Assembly (NCBI GenBank): GCA_900112785.1
Contig: FONB01000017.1
Span: forward strand, 26,785 to 90,784
Source of the DNA: Phytobacter palmae
GTDB taxonomy: Bacteria > Pseudomonadota > Gammaproteobacteria > Enterobacterales > Enterobacteriaceae
DNA length: 64,000 bases
Reading direction: 5' to 3'
A program made the position numbers and the translations under genes. Within the stretch, counting starts at the first letter, position 1; each line of letters begins with the position of its first letter. This document shows, piece after piece, positions 29,200 to 39,623 of this stretch. Below the pieces are notes generated by a model. It was not told where the DNA came from and did no database searches. It saw only the letters and a program-made list of their open reading frames with translations.

Positions 29200-31026
29200 G
29201 TGGCGCAGGCGGAAGTATTGAATCTGGAATCGACAGCCCTGGAAGTTTTACGGGAAACCTTCGGCTACCAGCAGTTCCGTCCGGGTCAGCAACATATCAT
29301 TGATACCGTGCTCGGCGGCCGCGACTGTCTGGTTGTCATGCCTACCGGTGGCGGCAAATCGCTCTGTTATCAAATTCCGGCACTGATTCTGCCCGGTCTT
29401 ACGGTGGTGGTATCGCCGCTGATCTCCCTGATGAAAGATCAGGTTGATCAGTTACTGGCGAATGGCGTGGCCGCGGCCTGTCTGAACTCAACCCAAAGTC
29501 GTGAACAGCAGCTTGAGGTGATGGCTGGCTGCCGCACCGGACAAATCCGTCTGCTTTATATTGCTCCCGAGCGGCTGATGCTTGATAACTTCCTTGAGCA
29601 ACTGGCGCACTGGAATCCGGTACTGCTGGCGGTCGATGAAGCGCACTGTATCTCGCAGTGGGGTCATGATTTCCGCCCGGAATATGCCGCACTCGGCCAG
29701 CTTCGTCAGTATCTGCCGTCTGTGCCTTTTATGGCATTGACCGCCACGGCGGATGACACCACACGTCGCGATATTGAACGTCTGCTGGGACTGAACGATC
29801 CGCTGATTCAGATCAGCAGTTTTGACCGCCCCAATATCCGCTATATGCTGATGGAGAAATTCAAACCGCTCGATCAGCTTCTACGCTACGTACATGACCA
29901 GCGCGGCAAGTCCGGAATTATATACTGCAACAGCCGGGCGAAGGTGGAAGACACAGCCGCTCGCCTGCAAAGCCGGGGCTTTAGCGCTGCGGCGTATCAT
30001 GCCGGGCTGGAAAACGAGGTACGCGCCAGCGTGCAGGAGAAGTTCCAGCGCGACGATCTGCAAATCGTGGTCGCGACCGTCGCGTTCGGCATGGGGATCA
30101 ACAAACCCAACGTGCGATTTGTGGTTCACTTTGACATTCCACGTAATATCGAGTCTTACTACCAGGAAACTGGTCGTGCCGGGCGTGATGGTCTGCCCGC
30201 CGAGGCGATGCTGTTTTACGCGCCGGAAGATATGGCCTGGCTGCGTCGTTGTCTTGAAGAAAAACCCCCCGGACAGTTGCAGGACATTGAGCGCCATAAG
30301 CTCAATGCGATGGGAGCGTTTGCCGAAGCGCAAACCTGCCGCCGCCTGGTCTTGCTCAATTACTTTGGCGAAGGGCGCCAGGAAGCTTGCGGTAACTGCG
30401 ATATTTGCCTTGATCCACCACGTCAGTATGACGGACTGAAAGATGCGCAGAAGGCGCTTTCCGCTATCTATCGGGTGAATCAGCGTTTCGGTATGGGCTA
30501 TGTGGTAGAAGTACTGCGGGGCGCCAACAGCCAGCGTATCCGCGACCTTGGTCATGACAAACTGCCGGTCTACGGTATTGGCCGTGAGCAGAGCCATGAG
30601 CATTGGGTAAGTGTGATCCGCCAGCTTATTCATTTAGGCCTGGTCACGCAAAACATTGCGCAGCACTCCGCATTACAACTGACCGAAGCCGCTCGCCCGG
30701 TGCTGCGTGCCGAAGTACCGCTCCAGTTGGCTGTACCGCGCATGGTGGCCCTGAAATCCCGCGTGATGCAAAAGGCGGCGGTCGGCAACTATGACCGCAA
30801 ACTCTTTGCGAAGCTACGCAAATTGCGTAAAGCGATTGCCGATGAAAATAACGTGCCGCCGTACGTGGTATTCAATGACGCAACGCTGATAGAGATGGCC
30901 GAACAGATGCCCATTACGCCAGGCGAAATGCTCGGTGTTAACGGTGTTGGGGTTCGTAAGCTTGAGCGCTTTGGCCAGGAGTTTATGGCGCTGATTCGTG
31001 CCCATGTTGATGGTGATGATGAGTAG
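29200..31026 (+). CDS. recQ: ATP-dependent DNA helicase RecQ
   Basis: 3'-5' superfamily 2 helicase of the RecF recombination pathway. 608 aa when started at the GTG at 29200 ([11 protein letters not shown]), preceded by GGAG at 29191-29194; E. coli recQ also uses this GTG. Domains: helicase core with [12 protein letters not shown] (Walker A) and [19 protein letters not shown] (DEAH, aromatic-rich loop), motif [12 protein letters not shown], the RecQ zinc-binding region with [11 protein letters not shown], winged helix, and the C-terminal HRDC domain (residues ~530-600). Confidence 0.97.
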   Translation: MAQAEVLNLESTALEVLRETFGYQQFRPGQQHIIDTVLGGRDCLVVMPTGGGKSLCYQIPALILPGLTVVVSPLISLMKDQVDQLLANGVAAACLNSTQSREQQLEVMAGCRTGQIRLLYIAPERLMLDNFLEQLAHWNPVLLAVDEAHCISQWGHDFRPEYAALGQLRQYLPSVPFMALTATADDTTRRDIERLLGLNDPLIQISSFDRPNIRYMLMEKFKPLDQLLRYVHDQRGKSGIIYCNSRAKVEDTAARLQSRGFSAAAYHAGLENEVRASVQEKFQRDDLQIVVATVAFGMGINKPNVRFVVHFDIPRNIESYYQETGRAGRDGLPAEAMLFYAPEDMAWLRRCLEEKPPGQLQDIERHKLNAMGAFAEAQTCRRLVLLNYFGEGRQEACGNCDICLDPPRQYDGLKDAQKALSAIYRVNQRFGMGYVVEVLRGANSQRIRDLGHDKLPVYGIGREQSHEHWVSVIRQLIHLGLVTQNIAQHSALQLTEAARPVLRAEVPLQLAVPRMVALKSRVMQKAAVGNYDRKLFAKLRKLRKAIADENNVPPYVVFNDATLIEMAEQMPITPGEMLGVNGVGVRKLERFGQEFMALIRAHVDGDDE

Positions 31027-31087
31027 TCAGCACGGACGAAAAGTGCCAGGATAGTGACTCACTTTATTATTTTCCCGCGAGTTAACC

Positions 31088-31711
31088 ATGTTAATGCTGT
31101 TTTTCACCGTCGCCCTGGTGCACATTGTTGCCCTGATGAGCCCCGGTCCGGATTTCTTCTTTGTGTCGCAAACTGCCGTCAGCCGCTCCCGCAAAGAGGC
31201 GATGATGGGTGTGCTCGGGATTACCACCGGCGTGATGGTGTGGGCAGGCGTTGCTCTGCTTGGTCTTAACCTGATCCTCGAAAAAATGGCGTGGCTGCAC
31301 AGTATTATCATGATCGGCGGCGGCCTGTACCTGTGCTGGATGGGCTACCAGATGCTGCGTGGCGCGCTGAAAAAAGAAGAGAAAAAAGCCGATGCGCCGC
31401 AGATTGAACTGGCAACCAGCAGCGGTTGTAGCTTTATGAAGGGGCTTCTGACGAACCTTGCGAATCCAAAAGCGATTATCTATTTCGGTTCGGTGTTTTC
31501 ACTGTTTGTCGGCGACAGCGTGGGCGCAGGTGCGCGCTGGGGGATCTTTATGCTGATCACGCTGGAAACCTTCGCCTGGTTTACCGTGGTGGCAAGTCTG
31601 TTTGCCTTACCGGCGATGCGCCGTGGTTATCAGCGTCTGGCGAAGTGGATTGATGGTTTTGCCGGTGCGCTGTTCGCAGGTTTCGGCATCCATCTGATTA
31701 TTTCGCGCTGA
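31088..31711 (+). CDS. rhtC: Threonine efflux protein RhtC
   Basis: 207-aa LysE/RhtB-family exporter with about six helices. The N-terminal family motif is VALMSPGPDFFFVSQTAVSRSRKEAMMGVLGIT, and LLTNLANPKAIIYFGSVFSLF is conserved near residue 118. The E. coli orthologue exports threonine. Convergent with rhtB, a paralogue facing it across a repeat element. Confidence 0.95.
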   Translation: MLMLFFTVALVHIVALMSPGPDFFFVSQTAVSRSRKEAMMGVLGITTGVMVWAGVALLGLNLILEKMAWLHSIIMIGGGLYLCWMGYQMLRGALKKEEKKADAPQIELATSSGCSFMKGLLTNLANPKAIIYFGSVFSLFVGDSVGAGARWGIFMLITLETFAWFTVVASLFALPAMRRGYQRLAKWIDGFAGALFAGFGIHLIISR

Positions 31712-31719
31712 GGGTTATA

Positions 31720-31815
31720 CCGGATGGCGTCTGCCATCCGGCCATATGCCCGGTGGCGCGACCGCTGACCGGGGCTACGATGATAGACAGGATAAGGCGT
31801 TCACGCGGACGACAT
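31720..31815. repeat. REP/BIME element between rhtC and rhtB
   Basis: CCGGATGGC (31720-31728) and GCCATCCGG (31733-31741) form a perfect 9-bp palindrome, followed by CCCGGTGGCGCGACCGC..ACCGGGGCTACG and GGATAAGGCGTTCACGC, which matches the REP consensus in the opposite orientation. Positioned between convergent genes; the first hairpin may also stop transcription. Confidence 0.8.
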
Positions 31816-31825
31816 TACCGTCACC

Positions 31826-32446
31826 TCAGGCATGTCTTGCCGATGCCAGTAGCGCTCCCACCAGCATAAACAACGAACCAAATACCTTATTCAACGCTTT
31901 CATCTGGCGCGGACCTTTAATCCATGCGGCAATACGTTGCGCCAGCGTCGCATAGCCAATCATCACGATAATATCCACAACGATAGTGGTTACGCCGAGT
32001 ACCACGTACTGCATCACCTGCGGCTGATTTGGCACAATAAATTGCGGGAACAGTGCGGCCAGAAAAACGATGCTTTTGGGGTTCGTCAGGTTGACGAAAA
32101 CCGCGCGTTTAAACAGACGTGTACGTGATTGCGTATGTGCAAGGGTGTTGAGATCTATCGCCCCCGCAGCGCGCCACTGCTGGATACCGAGCCAAATCAG
32201 ATAAGCAGCCCCGGCCCATTTCAGCACTTCAAATGCCAGTACCGAGCGTGAGAAGAGGGTACCCAGACCCACGCCGACCAGCACAATGTGAATGCCTAAG
32301 CCGGTTTGTAGCCCGGCAATGGACGCCGCAGCGCCGCGATAACCGTGGCTTATCGAGGTGGTCATGGTATTAATCGCGCCGGAGCCGGGCGATAAGCTGA
32401 GAATGATCGATGTCAGCAGATAAGCGAACCACCACTCGAAGGTCAT
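31826..32446 (-). CDS. rhtB: Homoserine/homoserine lactone efflux protein RhtB
   Basis: 206-aa LysE/RhtB-family exporter, the same length as E. coli RhtB. The family motif near the start is [27 protein letters not shown], with [19 protein letters not shown] near residue 115. Paralogous to the convergent rhtC; the E. coli protein confers resistance to homoserine and its lactone. Its start faces the pldB promoter region. Confidence 0.95.
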   Translation of the reverse strand: MTFEWWFAYLLTSIILSLSPGSGAINTMTTSISHGYRGAAASIAGLQTGLGIHIVLVGVGLGTLFSRSVLAFEVLKWAGAAYLIWLGIQQWRAAGAIDLNTLAHTQSRTRLFKRAVFVNLTNPKSIVFLAALFPQFIVPNQPQVMQYVVLGVTTIVVDIIVMIGYATLAQRIAAWIKGPRQMKALNKVFGSLFMLVGALLASARHA

Positions 32447-32551
32447 GAGAAACTCCCTGATTGTCTGTTTTTATGCCACAATACGCTATTGTTAGCGGAA
32501 TTAGCTACAGGTCACAAAAACGTTTTTGTTGCGCAAGTGAGGGCGTAGCCA

Positions 32552-33547
32552 ATGTTCCGGCGAAACAAGGAGTGGGAAACCAGAGAAAGCGCGTTTGCCG
32601 CCTTTGCCACTGGCCCGTTAACCGACTTCTGGCGGCAACGGGAAGAGGCAGAATTTACCGGTGTGGATAATGTCCCGGTGCGCTTTGTCCGTTTCCATGC
32701 CGCCAGGCATGACAGGGTTATCGTGGTTTGCCCGGGTCGAATTGAAAGCTACGTGAAGTATGCTGAACTGGCATATGACCTGTTCCATCTCGGCTTTGAT
32801 GTGCTCATCATCGACCACCGCGGTCAGGGGCGTTCCGGTCGCTTGCTGGAAGATTCTCATCGCGGTCATGTGGTCAATTTCAGTGATTATGTTGATGATC
32901 TGACGGCGTTCTGGGAACAGGAGGTAGCTCCCGGCCCGTGGCGTAAGCGTTATATTCTGGCCCATTCGATGGGCGGAGCGATTGCCACGCTCTTTGTGCA
33001 ACGCTATCCACAGGCCAACTGTGATGCCATCGCCCTCTGCGCGCCGATGTTCGGCATTATTATCCATCTGCCGGACTGGATGGTGCGTCCGCTGCTGGAC
33101 TGGGCGGAAGGTTACCCGCGTATTCGCGAGAATTATGCCATTGGTACCGGTCGCTGGCATGCACTGCCCTTTGCGATTAACACGCTGACCCACAGCCGCG
33201 AGCGCTATCGGCGCAATCTTCGTTTTTACGCCGACGAACCTCAACTGCGCGTGGGAGGCCCAACCTGGCACTGGGTGCGGGAAGGCATCCTGGCCGGGGA
33301 GCAGGTGCTGGCAGGTGCCGCATCAGACACTTCGCCCATGTTAATTATTCAGGCAGAAGAAGAGCGTGTTGTTGATAACCGCATGCACGATCGCTTTTGT
33401 GAAATGCGCGCCGCGGCGGGCCATCCCTGCGAAGGGGGGAAGCCGCTTGTCATCAAGGGCGCGTACCATGAGATCCTCTTTGAAGAGGACGCCATGCGCT
33501 CAGTCGCGCTCAACGCTATCGTCGATTTTTTCGATCGGTATAACTAA
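32552..33547 (+). CDS. pldB: Lysophospholipase L2
   Basis: Alpha/beta-hydrolase of 331 aa (E. coli 340; the difference is at the C terminus, which ends VDFFDRYN). Nucleophile elbow AHSMGGA, upstream DHRGQGRSGR oxyanion-side loop, and the late IKGAYHEILFE with the catalytic His. Degrades lysophospholipids at the cytoplasmic membrane. yigL follows after 26 bp. In Salmonella the sRNA SgrS pairs inside this message to stabilise the downstream yigL transcript. Confidence 0.95.
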   Translation: MFRRNKEWETRESAFAAFATGPLTDFWRQREEAEFTGVDNVPVRFVRFHAARHDRVIVVCPGRIESYVKYAELAYDLFHLGFDVLIIDHRGQGRSGRLLEDSHRGHVVNFSDYVDDLTAFWEQEVAPGPWRKRYILAHSMGGAIATLFVQRYPQANCDAIALCAPMFGIIIHLPDWMVRPLLDWAEGYPRIRENYAIGTGRWHALPFAINTLTHSRERYRRNLRFYADEPQLRVGGPTWHWVREGILAGEQVLAGAASDTSPMLIIQAEEERVVDNRMHDRFCEMRAAAGHPCEGGKPLVIKGAYHEILFEEDAMRSVALNAIVDFFDRYN

Positions 33548-33573
33548 ATGAATTATTGAGGTTAACGTTTCCT

Positions 33574-34374
33574 ATGTATCAGGTTGTTGCGTCTGATTTA
33601 GACGGCACATTGCTCTCCCCCGACCACACACTCTCCCCATACGCGAAAGAAACGTTGAAGCTGCTCACCGGGCGCGGAGTGAACTTCGTTTTCGCGACGG
33701 GTCGCCATCACGTGGATGTCGGGCAAATCCGCGATAATCTGGGGATCAAGGCATACATGATCACCTCTAACGGCGCGCGTGTTCACGATACCGATGGCAA
33801 TCTGGTGTTCACTCATAATCTGGATCGGGATATTGCCAGCGATCTGTTTGGCGTGGTGCATAACAACCCGGACATCATCACTAATGTGTATCGCGATGAT
33901 GAGTGGTTTATGAACCGCCACCGCCCGGATGAAATGCGTTTCTTCAAAGAGGCGATTTTCCAGTATTCCCTGTATGAGCCGGGCATGCTGGAGCCTGAGG
34001 GTATCAGCAAAGTCTTCTTTACCTGCGAAACCCACGAACAACTGCTGCCGCTGGAGCAGGCGATTAATGCCCGCTGGGGCGATCGCGTGAATGTCAGTTT
34101 CTCGACGCTGACCTGCCTGGAAGTCATGGCCGGCGGTGTGTCGAAAGGGCACGCGCTGGAAGCTGTTTCGAAGGCGCTCGGTTACAGTCTGCAAGAGTGC
34201 ATTGCGTTTGGCGATGGCATGAATGATGCGGAAATGCTCTCCATGGCCGGTAAAGGTTGCATTATGGGTAATGCGCATCAGCGCCTGAAGGATTTGCATC
34301 CGGAACTGGAAGTCATTGGCACCAACGCCGACAACGCCGTGCCGAATTACCTGCGTAAACTTTATCTGAGCTGA
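33574..34374 (+). CDS. yigL: HAD phosphatase YigL (sugar phosphate/PLP phosphatase)
   Basis: 266-aa Cof-type HAD phosphatase. The nucleophile lies in MYQVVASDLDGTLLSPDH, motif II in FVFATGRHH, motif III lysine in GVSKGHALEAV and motif IV in AFGDGMNDAEML. The start is the ATG at 33574 with GAGG at 33558-33561; the longer frame from 33556 lacks homology. The E. coli/Salmonella protein dephosphorylates sugar phosphates and pyridoxal phosphate and is induced post-transcriptionally by SgrS during glucose-phosphate stress. Confidence 0.95.
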   Translation: MYQVVASDLDGTLLSPDHTLSPYAKETLKLLTGRGVNFVFATGRHHVDVGQIRDNLGIKAYMITSNGARVHDTDGNLVFTHNLDRDIASDLFGVVHNNPDIITNVYRDDEWFMNRHRPDEMRFFKEAIFQYSLYEPGMLEPEGISKVFFTCETHEQLLPLEQAINARWGDRVNVSFSTLTCLEVMAGGVSKGHALEAVSKALGYSLQECIAFGDGMNDAEMLSMAGKGCIMGNAHQRLKDLHPELEVIGTNADNAVPNYLRKLYLS

Positions 34375-34453
34375 TTTGATGGTCGTTTATTGACCAGTTG
34401 TCAACTTAATACTTCGCTACAATGAGTGTTCCTTATCCTGAGAGACATTCATT

Positions 34454-35353
34454 GTGGCGTTACTCATCATCACCACCATCCTGTGGGCCTTTTCCTTTAG
34501 CCTGATTGGCGAGTACCTTGCCGGGCACGTCGACAGCTATTTTTCGGTGCTGATGCGCGTGGGGCTGGCGGCTCTGGTTTTCTTACCGTTCCTGCGCCCC
34601 CGTGGACAGACGCTTAAAACGATCCTGCTCTATATGCTGGTGGGGGCGATGCAGCTTGGCATCATGTACCTGTTCAGCTTCCGTGCTTACCTCTATTTGA
34701 GCGTGTCGGAATTCCTGCTATTCACCGTTTTGACGCCGCTTTATATCACGCTGATTTATGATCTTCTCAGCAAGCGGCGCTTACGCTGGGGCTACGCCCT
34801 CAGCGCGCTACTGGCGGTAGTTGGCGCGGCGATTATCCGCTATGACAAAGTCAGCGATCACTTCTGGACGGGCCTGATGTTTGTGCAGCTCGCCAATATC
34901 AGTTTTGCCATTGGCATGGTGGGGTATAAGCGTCTGATGGAAACGCGCCCGATGCCGCAGCACAACGCGTTTGCGTGGTTTTATCTTGGTGCCGCTATTG
35001 TGGCTGTTATCGCCTGGTTCCTGCTGGGGAATGCGCAAAAACTGCCGACCACCAACCTGCAATGGGGCATTCTGGTGTGGCTGGGAGTAGTGGCTTCCGG
35101 GCTGGGCTATTTTATGTGGAACTACGGGGCGACGCAGGTGGATGCCGGTACGCTTGGCATCATGAATAACGTACATGTCCCGGCCGGGCTGCTGGTTAAC
35201 CTTGCCATCTGGCAGGAGCAGCCGCACTGGCCGAGTTTTATCATTGGTGGGACGGTGATACTGGCCTCGCTATGGGTCCATCGGCGCTGGGTCGCTCCGC
35301 GCTCCGCACAAAGGGCAGATGGTCGCACGCGTGGTTCCGCGCTGAGCGAATAA
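34454..35353 (+). CDS. yigM: Biotin transporter YigM (EamA family)
   Basis: 299 aa, same length as E. coli YigM, with ten predicted helices in two EamA repeats and ending in a basic, polar tail ([21 protein letters not shown]). The E. coli orthologue is a high-affinity biotin importer. The last 113 bp overlap the 3' end of the convergent metR gene in antisense. Confidence 0.93.
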   Translation: MALLIITTILWAFSFSLIGEYLAGHVDSYFSVLMRVGLAALVFLPFLRPRGQTLKTILLYMLVGAMQLGIMYLFSFRAYLYLSVSEFLLFTVLTPLYITLIYDLLSKRRLRWGYALSALLAVVGAAIIRYDKVSDHFWTGLMFVQLANISFAIGMVGYKRLMETRPMPQHNAFAWFYLGAAIVAVIAWFLLGNAQKLPTTNLQWGILVWLGVVASGLGYFMWNYGATQVDAGTLGIMNNVHVPAGLLVNLAIWQEQPHWPSFIIGGTVILASLWVHRRWVAPRSAQRADGRTRGSALSE

Positions 35354-36194
35354 ATGCCTCGGTGACTGGCTGGCGCTGCTCGCCATCGCGTACAGCAGCG
35401 TACAACCGGCTCCATAATCCCTCGCCCAGGGTTTTGGTCACCACCAGACCCTGGCGTTCAAAACTTTCTACTACCCAGTGCGGCAGGGCGGCTATGCCCA
35501 TCCGCGCCGCCACCATCTGAATCAACAGCAGCGTATTGTCCACGCTTTTAAGCTGCGGGCTGATGCCTGCCGGTTGCAGAAAATGACGCCAGATATCAAG
35601 GCGGCTACGCTGCACCGGATAAATCAGTAATGTCTCTGTAGCCAGATCTTCCGGGGTGATCCGTGTGCGTGAGGCCAGTGGGTGATCCGGGGAGAGTACC
35701 AGACGTACTTCAAAATCAAACATCGGCGAATAGTGCAAACCGCTGCGCGGCAGGATGTCAGAGGTCATCACCAGATCCAGCTCGCCCTGCGAAAGCGCGG
35801 GTTGCGGGTCGAAGGTGACGCCCGATTTAAAATCCATTTCCACATGTGGCCATTGGGTGCGGAAACTCTCCAGCGCCGGGGTCAGCCACTGAATACAGCT
35901 ATGGCATTCAATCGCGATTCGCAGGCGGGTCTGTTGCGGCTCATTGCAGGCCTGTAATGCGCTGCTGATTTGCGGCAGTACCTGATTCGCCAGTTGCAGC
36001 AGGATTTCTCCTTGCGGCGTAAAGCGTAGAGGCTGGCTTTTGCGCACAAAGAGCCGAAAGCCAAGGCGCTGTTCCAGATCGCTGAACTGGTGGGAAAGTG
36101 CGGATTGCGTCTGATGCAATGCTGCCGCCGCGGCAGCCAGCGACCCGCAGTTCCGTAACGCCTGTAGCGTTTTCAGATGTTTAATTTCGATCAT
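35241..36194 (-). CDS. metR: LysR-type regulator of methionine biosynthesis
   Basis: Homocysteine-responsive activator of metE, metH and others. 317 aa as in E. coli. The N-terminal winged helix-turn-helix is [35 protein letters not shown]; the rest is the type 2 periplasmic-binding-like effector domain. Divergent from metE with a shared 235-bp control region; its 3' end overlaps yigM. Confidence 0.97.
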   Translation of the reverse strand: MIEIKHLKTLQALRNCGSLAAAAAALHQTQSALSHQFSDLEQRLGFRLFVRKSQPLRFTPQGEILLQLANQVLPQISSALQACNEPQQTRLRIAIECHSCIQWLTPALESFRTQWPHVEMDFKSGVTFDPQPALSQGELDLVMTSDILPRSGLHYSPMFDFEVRLVLSPDHPLASRTRITPEDLATETLLIYPVQRSRLDIWRHFLQPAGISPQLKSVDNTLLLIQMVAARMGIAALPHWVVESFERQGLVVTKTLGEGLWSRLYAAVRDGEQRQPVTEAFIRSARNHACDHLPFVRSAERPSADGPIARPVSPSHQ

Positions 36195-36281
36195 GAAAGT
36201 CCTTCACTTCGGCATGACAAATTTGCGCTTGAGGAATATACAGTAACCGCCAAATATGGATGTGTAAACATCTGGACGTCC
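36194..36281. promoter_or_regulatory. metR/metE operators: MetR box and MetJ boxes
   Basis: TGAA-N5-TTCA, the MetR recognition pattern, occurs exactly at 36194-36206, overlapping the metR start codon. Two adjacent 8-mers resembling the MetJ consensus AGACGTCT lie at 36266-36273 (AAACATCT) and 36274-36281 (GGACGTCC); tandem met boxes are the known MetJ operator form. This agrees with metE/metR repression by MetJ-SAM and control by MetR-homocysteine. The remaining 148 bp to metE carry its leader with AGAGGAAG before the ATG. Confidence 0.75.
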
Positions 36282-36429
36282 AAAATCCTTCGTCTTTTAA
36301 ATTTATGGTGCGTTGGCTGCGTTTACTCGCCCCGGTCACTTACCCCAGTAAGCTGCCGGGGATGAGCAACCTGGTAGCCTTCCCTGAATTCAAAATCCAT
36401 AGGCTTTACATATAATTAGAGGAAGTAAA

Positions 36430-38691
36430 ATGACAATACTGAATCACACCCTCGGTTTTCCTCGCGTTGGCCTGCGTCGCGAGCTGAAAAAAGCGCAAGA
36501 AAGTTACTGGGCGGGTAACTCCTCCCGTGAAGAGCTGCTGGCGACAGGGCGCGAACTGCGTGCTCGCCACTGGGATCAGCAAAAAGCGGCGGGCATCGAT
36601 CTGCTGCCGGTGGGGGATTTCGCCTGGTACGACCATGTTCTGACCACCAGCCTGCTGCTCGGCAACGTCCCGGCTCGTCATCAGAACAGCGACGGCTCCG
36701 TCGATATCGACACCCTGTTTCGCATAGGTCGTGGCCGCGCACCCACCGGTGAACCGGCGGCAGCGGCGGAAATGACTAAATGGTTCAACACCAACTATCA
36801 CTATATGGTGCCGGAGTTCGTCAAAGGTCAGCAGTTCAAACTGACCTGGACGCAACTGCTGGATGAAGTGGATGAGGCGCTGGCGCTGGGCCACAAGGTG
36901 AAGCCTGTCCTGCTGGGGCCAGTGACGTACCTGTGGCTGGGGAAAGTGAAAGGTGAGCCGTTTGACCGCCTGAGCCTGCTCAATGACATCCTGCCGGTCT
37001 ACCAGCAGGTGCTGGCTGAGCTGGCAAAACGCGGCATCGGGTGGGTACAGATCGACGAACCCGCGCTGGTACTTGAGCTACCACAAGAATGGCTGGATGC
37101 CTTCAGACCGGCTTATGACGCACTTACAGGCCAGGTGAAACTGCTGTTGACCACCTATTTCGAAGGTGTGACGCCGAACCTCGACACCATTATCACGCTG
37201 CCAGTGCAGGGTCTGCACGTTGATCTGATTCACGGTAAAGATGACGTTGCTGAACTGCACGCACGCCTGCCCGCTGACTGGCTGCTCTCGGCAGGGCTGG
37301 TGAACGGTCGTAACGTCTGGCGTGCCGATTTGAGCGCGAAATATGCACAGATTAAAGCGGTGGCAGGGCAACGCCCGTTGTGGGTAGCCTCTTCGTGTTC
37401 CCTGCTGCACAGCCCGATTGATCTGAGCGTGGAGACGCGTCTCGATGCGGAGGTGAAGAGCTGGTTTGCCTTCGCTCTGCAAAAATGTGAAGAGTTGGCG
37501 CTATTGCGTGATGCGCTGAACAGCGGAGATACCACTGCAATTGAGGCATGGAGCGCCCCGATTCAGGCGCGCCGCCACTCAACCCGTGTGCACAATACCG
37601 CTGTTGCGCAGCGTCTTGCAGCTATCACCGCAGAGGACAGCCAGCGTACCAGCACTTATGAAGAGCGTGCCAAAGCACAGCGCGCCCGCTTTAACCTGCC
37701 CGCATGGCCGACGACGACCATCGGCTCCTTCCCGCAGACCACCGAGATCCGTGGTCTGCGCCTGGACTTTAAAAAGGGCAATCTGGATGCGAACAACTAC
37801 CGTACCGGTATCGCTGAACACATCAGGCAGGCGATTGTAGAGCAGGAGCATTTAGGCCTGGACGTGCTGGTCCACGGTGAGGCCGAGCGTAACGATATGG
37901 TGGAATACTTTGGCGAGCATCTCGACGGTTTTGTCTTTACCCAGAACGGTTGGGTGCAGAGCTACGGCTCCCGCTGCGTGAAGCCGCCGGTGGTGATTGG
38001 CGATGTCAGCCGACCGGAAGCGATCACCGTGGAGTGGGCGAAGTACGCCCAGTCACTCACCAACAAGCCGGTAAAAGGCATGCTGACAGGACCGGTGACG
38101 ATTCTGTGCTGGTCCTTCCCGCGTGAAGACGTGAGCCGGGAAACCATCGCCAGACAGATTGCGCTGGCGCTGCGCGATGAAGTAGCAGATCTGGAAGCCG
38201 CCGGTATTGGCATCATCCAGATTGACGAACCGGCCCTGCGTGAAGGGCTGCCGCTGCGCCGTCGCGACTGGGATGCGTATCTGGAGTGGGGCGTGGAGGC
38301 TTTTCGCATCAGTGCGGCCGTGGTGAGAGATGACACCCAGATCCACACCCACATGTGTTATTGCGAGTTTAACGACATCATGGATTCCATCGCTGCGCTG
38401 GATGCCGATGTGATCACTATTGAGACTTCGCGTTCTGATATGGAACTACTGGAGTCGTTCAAAGAGTTCGATTATCCGAATGAAATCGGGCCGGGCGTAT
38501 ATGACATTCACTCGCCGAACGTACCGAGCGTGGAGTGGATCGAAGCCTTACTGAAAAAAGCGGCGCAGCGTGTTCCGGCTGAGCGTCTGTGGGTGAACCC
38601 GGACTGCGGCCTGAAAACGCGCGGCTGGCCAGAGACCCGCGCCGCGCTGGCAAACATGGTAAAAGCGGCGCAGAACCTGCGCCAGGCGTAA
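36430..38691 (+). CDS. metE: Cobalamin-independent methionine synthase
   Basis: Transfers methyl from 5-methyltetrahydropteroyl-tri-glutamate to homocysteine without B12. 753 aa, the E. coli length. Two (beta/alpha)8 barrels: the N-terminal folate-binding one starts with [21 protein letters not shown], and the C-terminal catalytic barrel begins at [16 protein letters not shown]. Zinc ligands are visible in [12 protein letters not shown] (His, Cys), ETSRSD (acidic) and [11 protein letters not shown] (Cys). Confidence 0.98.
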   Translation: MTILNHTLGFPRVGLRRELKKAQESYWAGNSSREELLATGRELRARHWDQQKAAGIDLLPVGDFAWYDHVLTTSLLLGNVPARHQNSDGSVDIDTLFRIGRGRAPTGEPAAAAEMTKWFNTNYHYMVPEFVKGQQFKLTWTQLLDEVDEALALGHKVKPVLLGPVTYLWLGKVKGEPFDRLSLLNDILPVYQQVLAELAKRGIGWVQIDEPALVLELPQEWLDAFRPAYDALTGQVKLLLTTYFEGVTPNLDTIITLPVQGLHVDLIHGKDDVAELHARLPADWLLSAGLVNGRNVWRADLSAKYAQIKAVAGQRPLWVASSCSLLHSPIDLSVETRLDAEVKSWFAFALQKCEELALLRDALNSGDTTAIEAWSAPIQARRHSTRVHNTAVAQRLAAITAEDSQRTSTYEERAKAQRARFNLPAWPTTTIGSFPQTTEIRGLRLDFKKGNLDANNYRTGIAEHIRQAIVEQEHLGLDVLVHGEAERNDMVEYFGEHLDGFVFTQNGWVQSYGSRCVKPPVVIGDVSRPEAITVEWAKYAQSLTNKPVKGMLTGPVTILCWSFPREDVSRETIARQIALALRDEVADLEAAGIGIIQIDEPALREGLPLRRRDWDAYLEWGVEAFRISAAVVRDDTQIHTHMCYCEFNDIMDSIAALDADVITIETSRSDMELLESFKEFDYPNEIGPGVYDIHSPNVPSVEWIEALLKKAAQRVPAERLWVNPDCGLKTRGWPETRAALANMVKAAQNLRQA

Positions 38692-38696
38692 TGTCC

Positions 38697-38730
38697 AGCG
38701 CACCGTCCGGTCAGGATGGTGCGCTATTCC
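38697..38730 (+). terminator. Possible metE terminator
   Basis: AGCGCACCGTCC (38697-38708) pairs with GGATGGTGCGCT (38714-38725) with one G-T pair and a 5-base loop, then ATTCCTCTT. The stem is strong but the U tract is broken. It overlaps the stop codon of the convergent DeoR gene. Confidence 0.55.
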
Positions 38731-39488
38731 TCTTCCCGACACAGCCACTGTGTGCGGCGCTGTGCCAGCAAGTCGCGCTGGCGGCCTGTGGGGGCTCTGT
38801 CGCTCACCACATAATGAAAGTCGCCGATATCGCCGTTGCGGCACATCGCCCGGCGGCCAAACTTGGTGCTGTCGACCACCAGCACATTGACTTCCGCGCT
38901 GGCGACCAGCGCCTGACGCGCCACCACCTCTTCGTCGTTGAAATCATATAACTCACCCTCTTCGCCAATGCCGCCGACAGACACCACGCCGATATCCACG
39001 CGATAACGGCGAAAGAAGGTCAGGGCGTCACTGCCGATCACATCCAGATCGCGCTTACGCACACGACCGCCCGCGACAGTCAGTGCGCAACCAGGGAGCA
39101 GACTAAGCGGGGTGGCGGCGTGCAGGTTATTGGTACACACCGCCAGACGGATATCGTCCGGCAGGGCACGCGCTACCATTTCCACCGTGGTGCCGGTACC
39201 GAGAAAGCAGCTTTGCGCCTCGCTGAGTAACTGCGCGACCCGTTCGCCAATCCAGCGTTTGCCGTTAACGTTGACGATCTCGCGCTGTTGATAACCAATA
39301 TTTTCGCGAGCGAAAGGGGCGACCATGCCATGACGGCGCAATAACAGCCCTCGCGCGGTGAGTTCACGCAAATCGCTGCGCACGGTTTGCAGCGAGACGC
39401 CGAAATAGTGCGCCAGTTGTTCAATGCTACTCTCACCGTGCTCTGTCACGATGGCGACAATCGCGCTGCGACGTGCTTCTGGAGTCAT
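38724..39488 (-). CDS. DeoR/GlpR-family transcriptional regulator
   Basis: 254 aa. The N-terminal DeoR winged helix-turn-helix (residues ~3-58) reads RRSAIVAIVTEHGESSIEQLAHYFGVS then QTVRSDLRELTARGLLLRRHGM. The C-terminal effector domain has the DeoR sensor signature: FLGTGTTVEMVARALP, VCTNNLHAATPL, TVAGGRVRKRDLDVIGSDAL, VVSVGGIGEEGELYDFNDEEVVARQAL, VVDSTKFGRRA. Such regulators usually sense phosphorylated sugars or related metabolites. It is divergent from the ABC transporter operon, so it very likely controls it. Not present between metE and dlhH in E. coli K-12. Confidence 0.92.
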   Translation of the reverse strand: MTPEARRSAIVAIVTEHGESSIEQLAHYFGVSLQTVRSDLRELTARGLLLRRHGMVAPFARENIGYQQREIVNVNGKRWIGERVAQLLSEAQSCFLGTGTTVEMVARALPDDIRLAVCTNNLHAATPLSLLPGCALTVAGGRVRKRDLDVIGSDALTFFRRYRVDIGVVSVGGIGEEGELYDFNDEEVVARQALVASAEVNVLVVDSTKFGRRAMCRNGDIGDFHYVVSDRAPTGRQRDLLAQRRTQWLCREEE

Positions 39489-39623
39489 ATTTGCATCCGG
39501 CAGTGGGGATTTGCGCTCATGCTATCCGGCGAATATGAAATTATTACTACGAAAAAAACGGGTCATATTTCTGTCAGATTCCCTTGTTTTAATCGTCACA
39601 ACGAAAACCAAGGGGACGAAACC
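39489..39623 (+). promoter_or_regulatory. Control region of the ABC importer operon with ACGAAA repeats
   Basis: 135-bp divergent region between the DeoR gene and the binding-protein gene. Three direct copies of ACGAA(A) occur at 39550-39556, 39601-39607 and 39616-39621. DeoR-family operators are commonly short direct or inverted repeats containing TTTCG/CGAAA, so these are candidate operator half-sites. A ribosome-binding site (AGGGG at 39611-39615) precedes the ATG at 39624. Promoter hexamers could not be fixed by eye. Confidence 0.4.
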
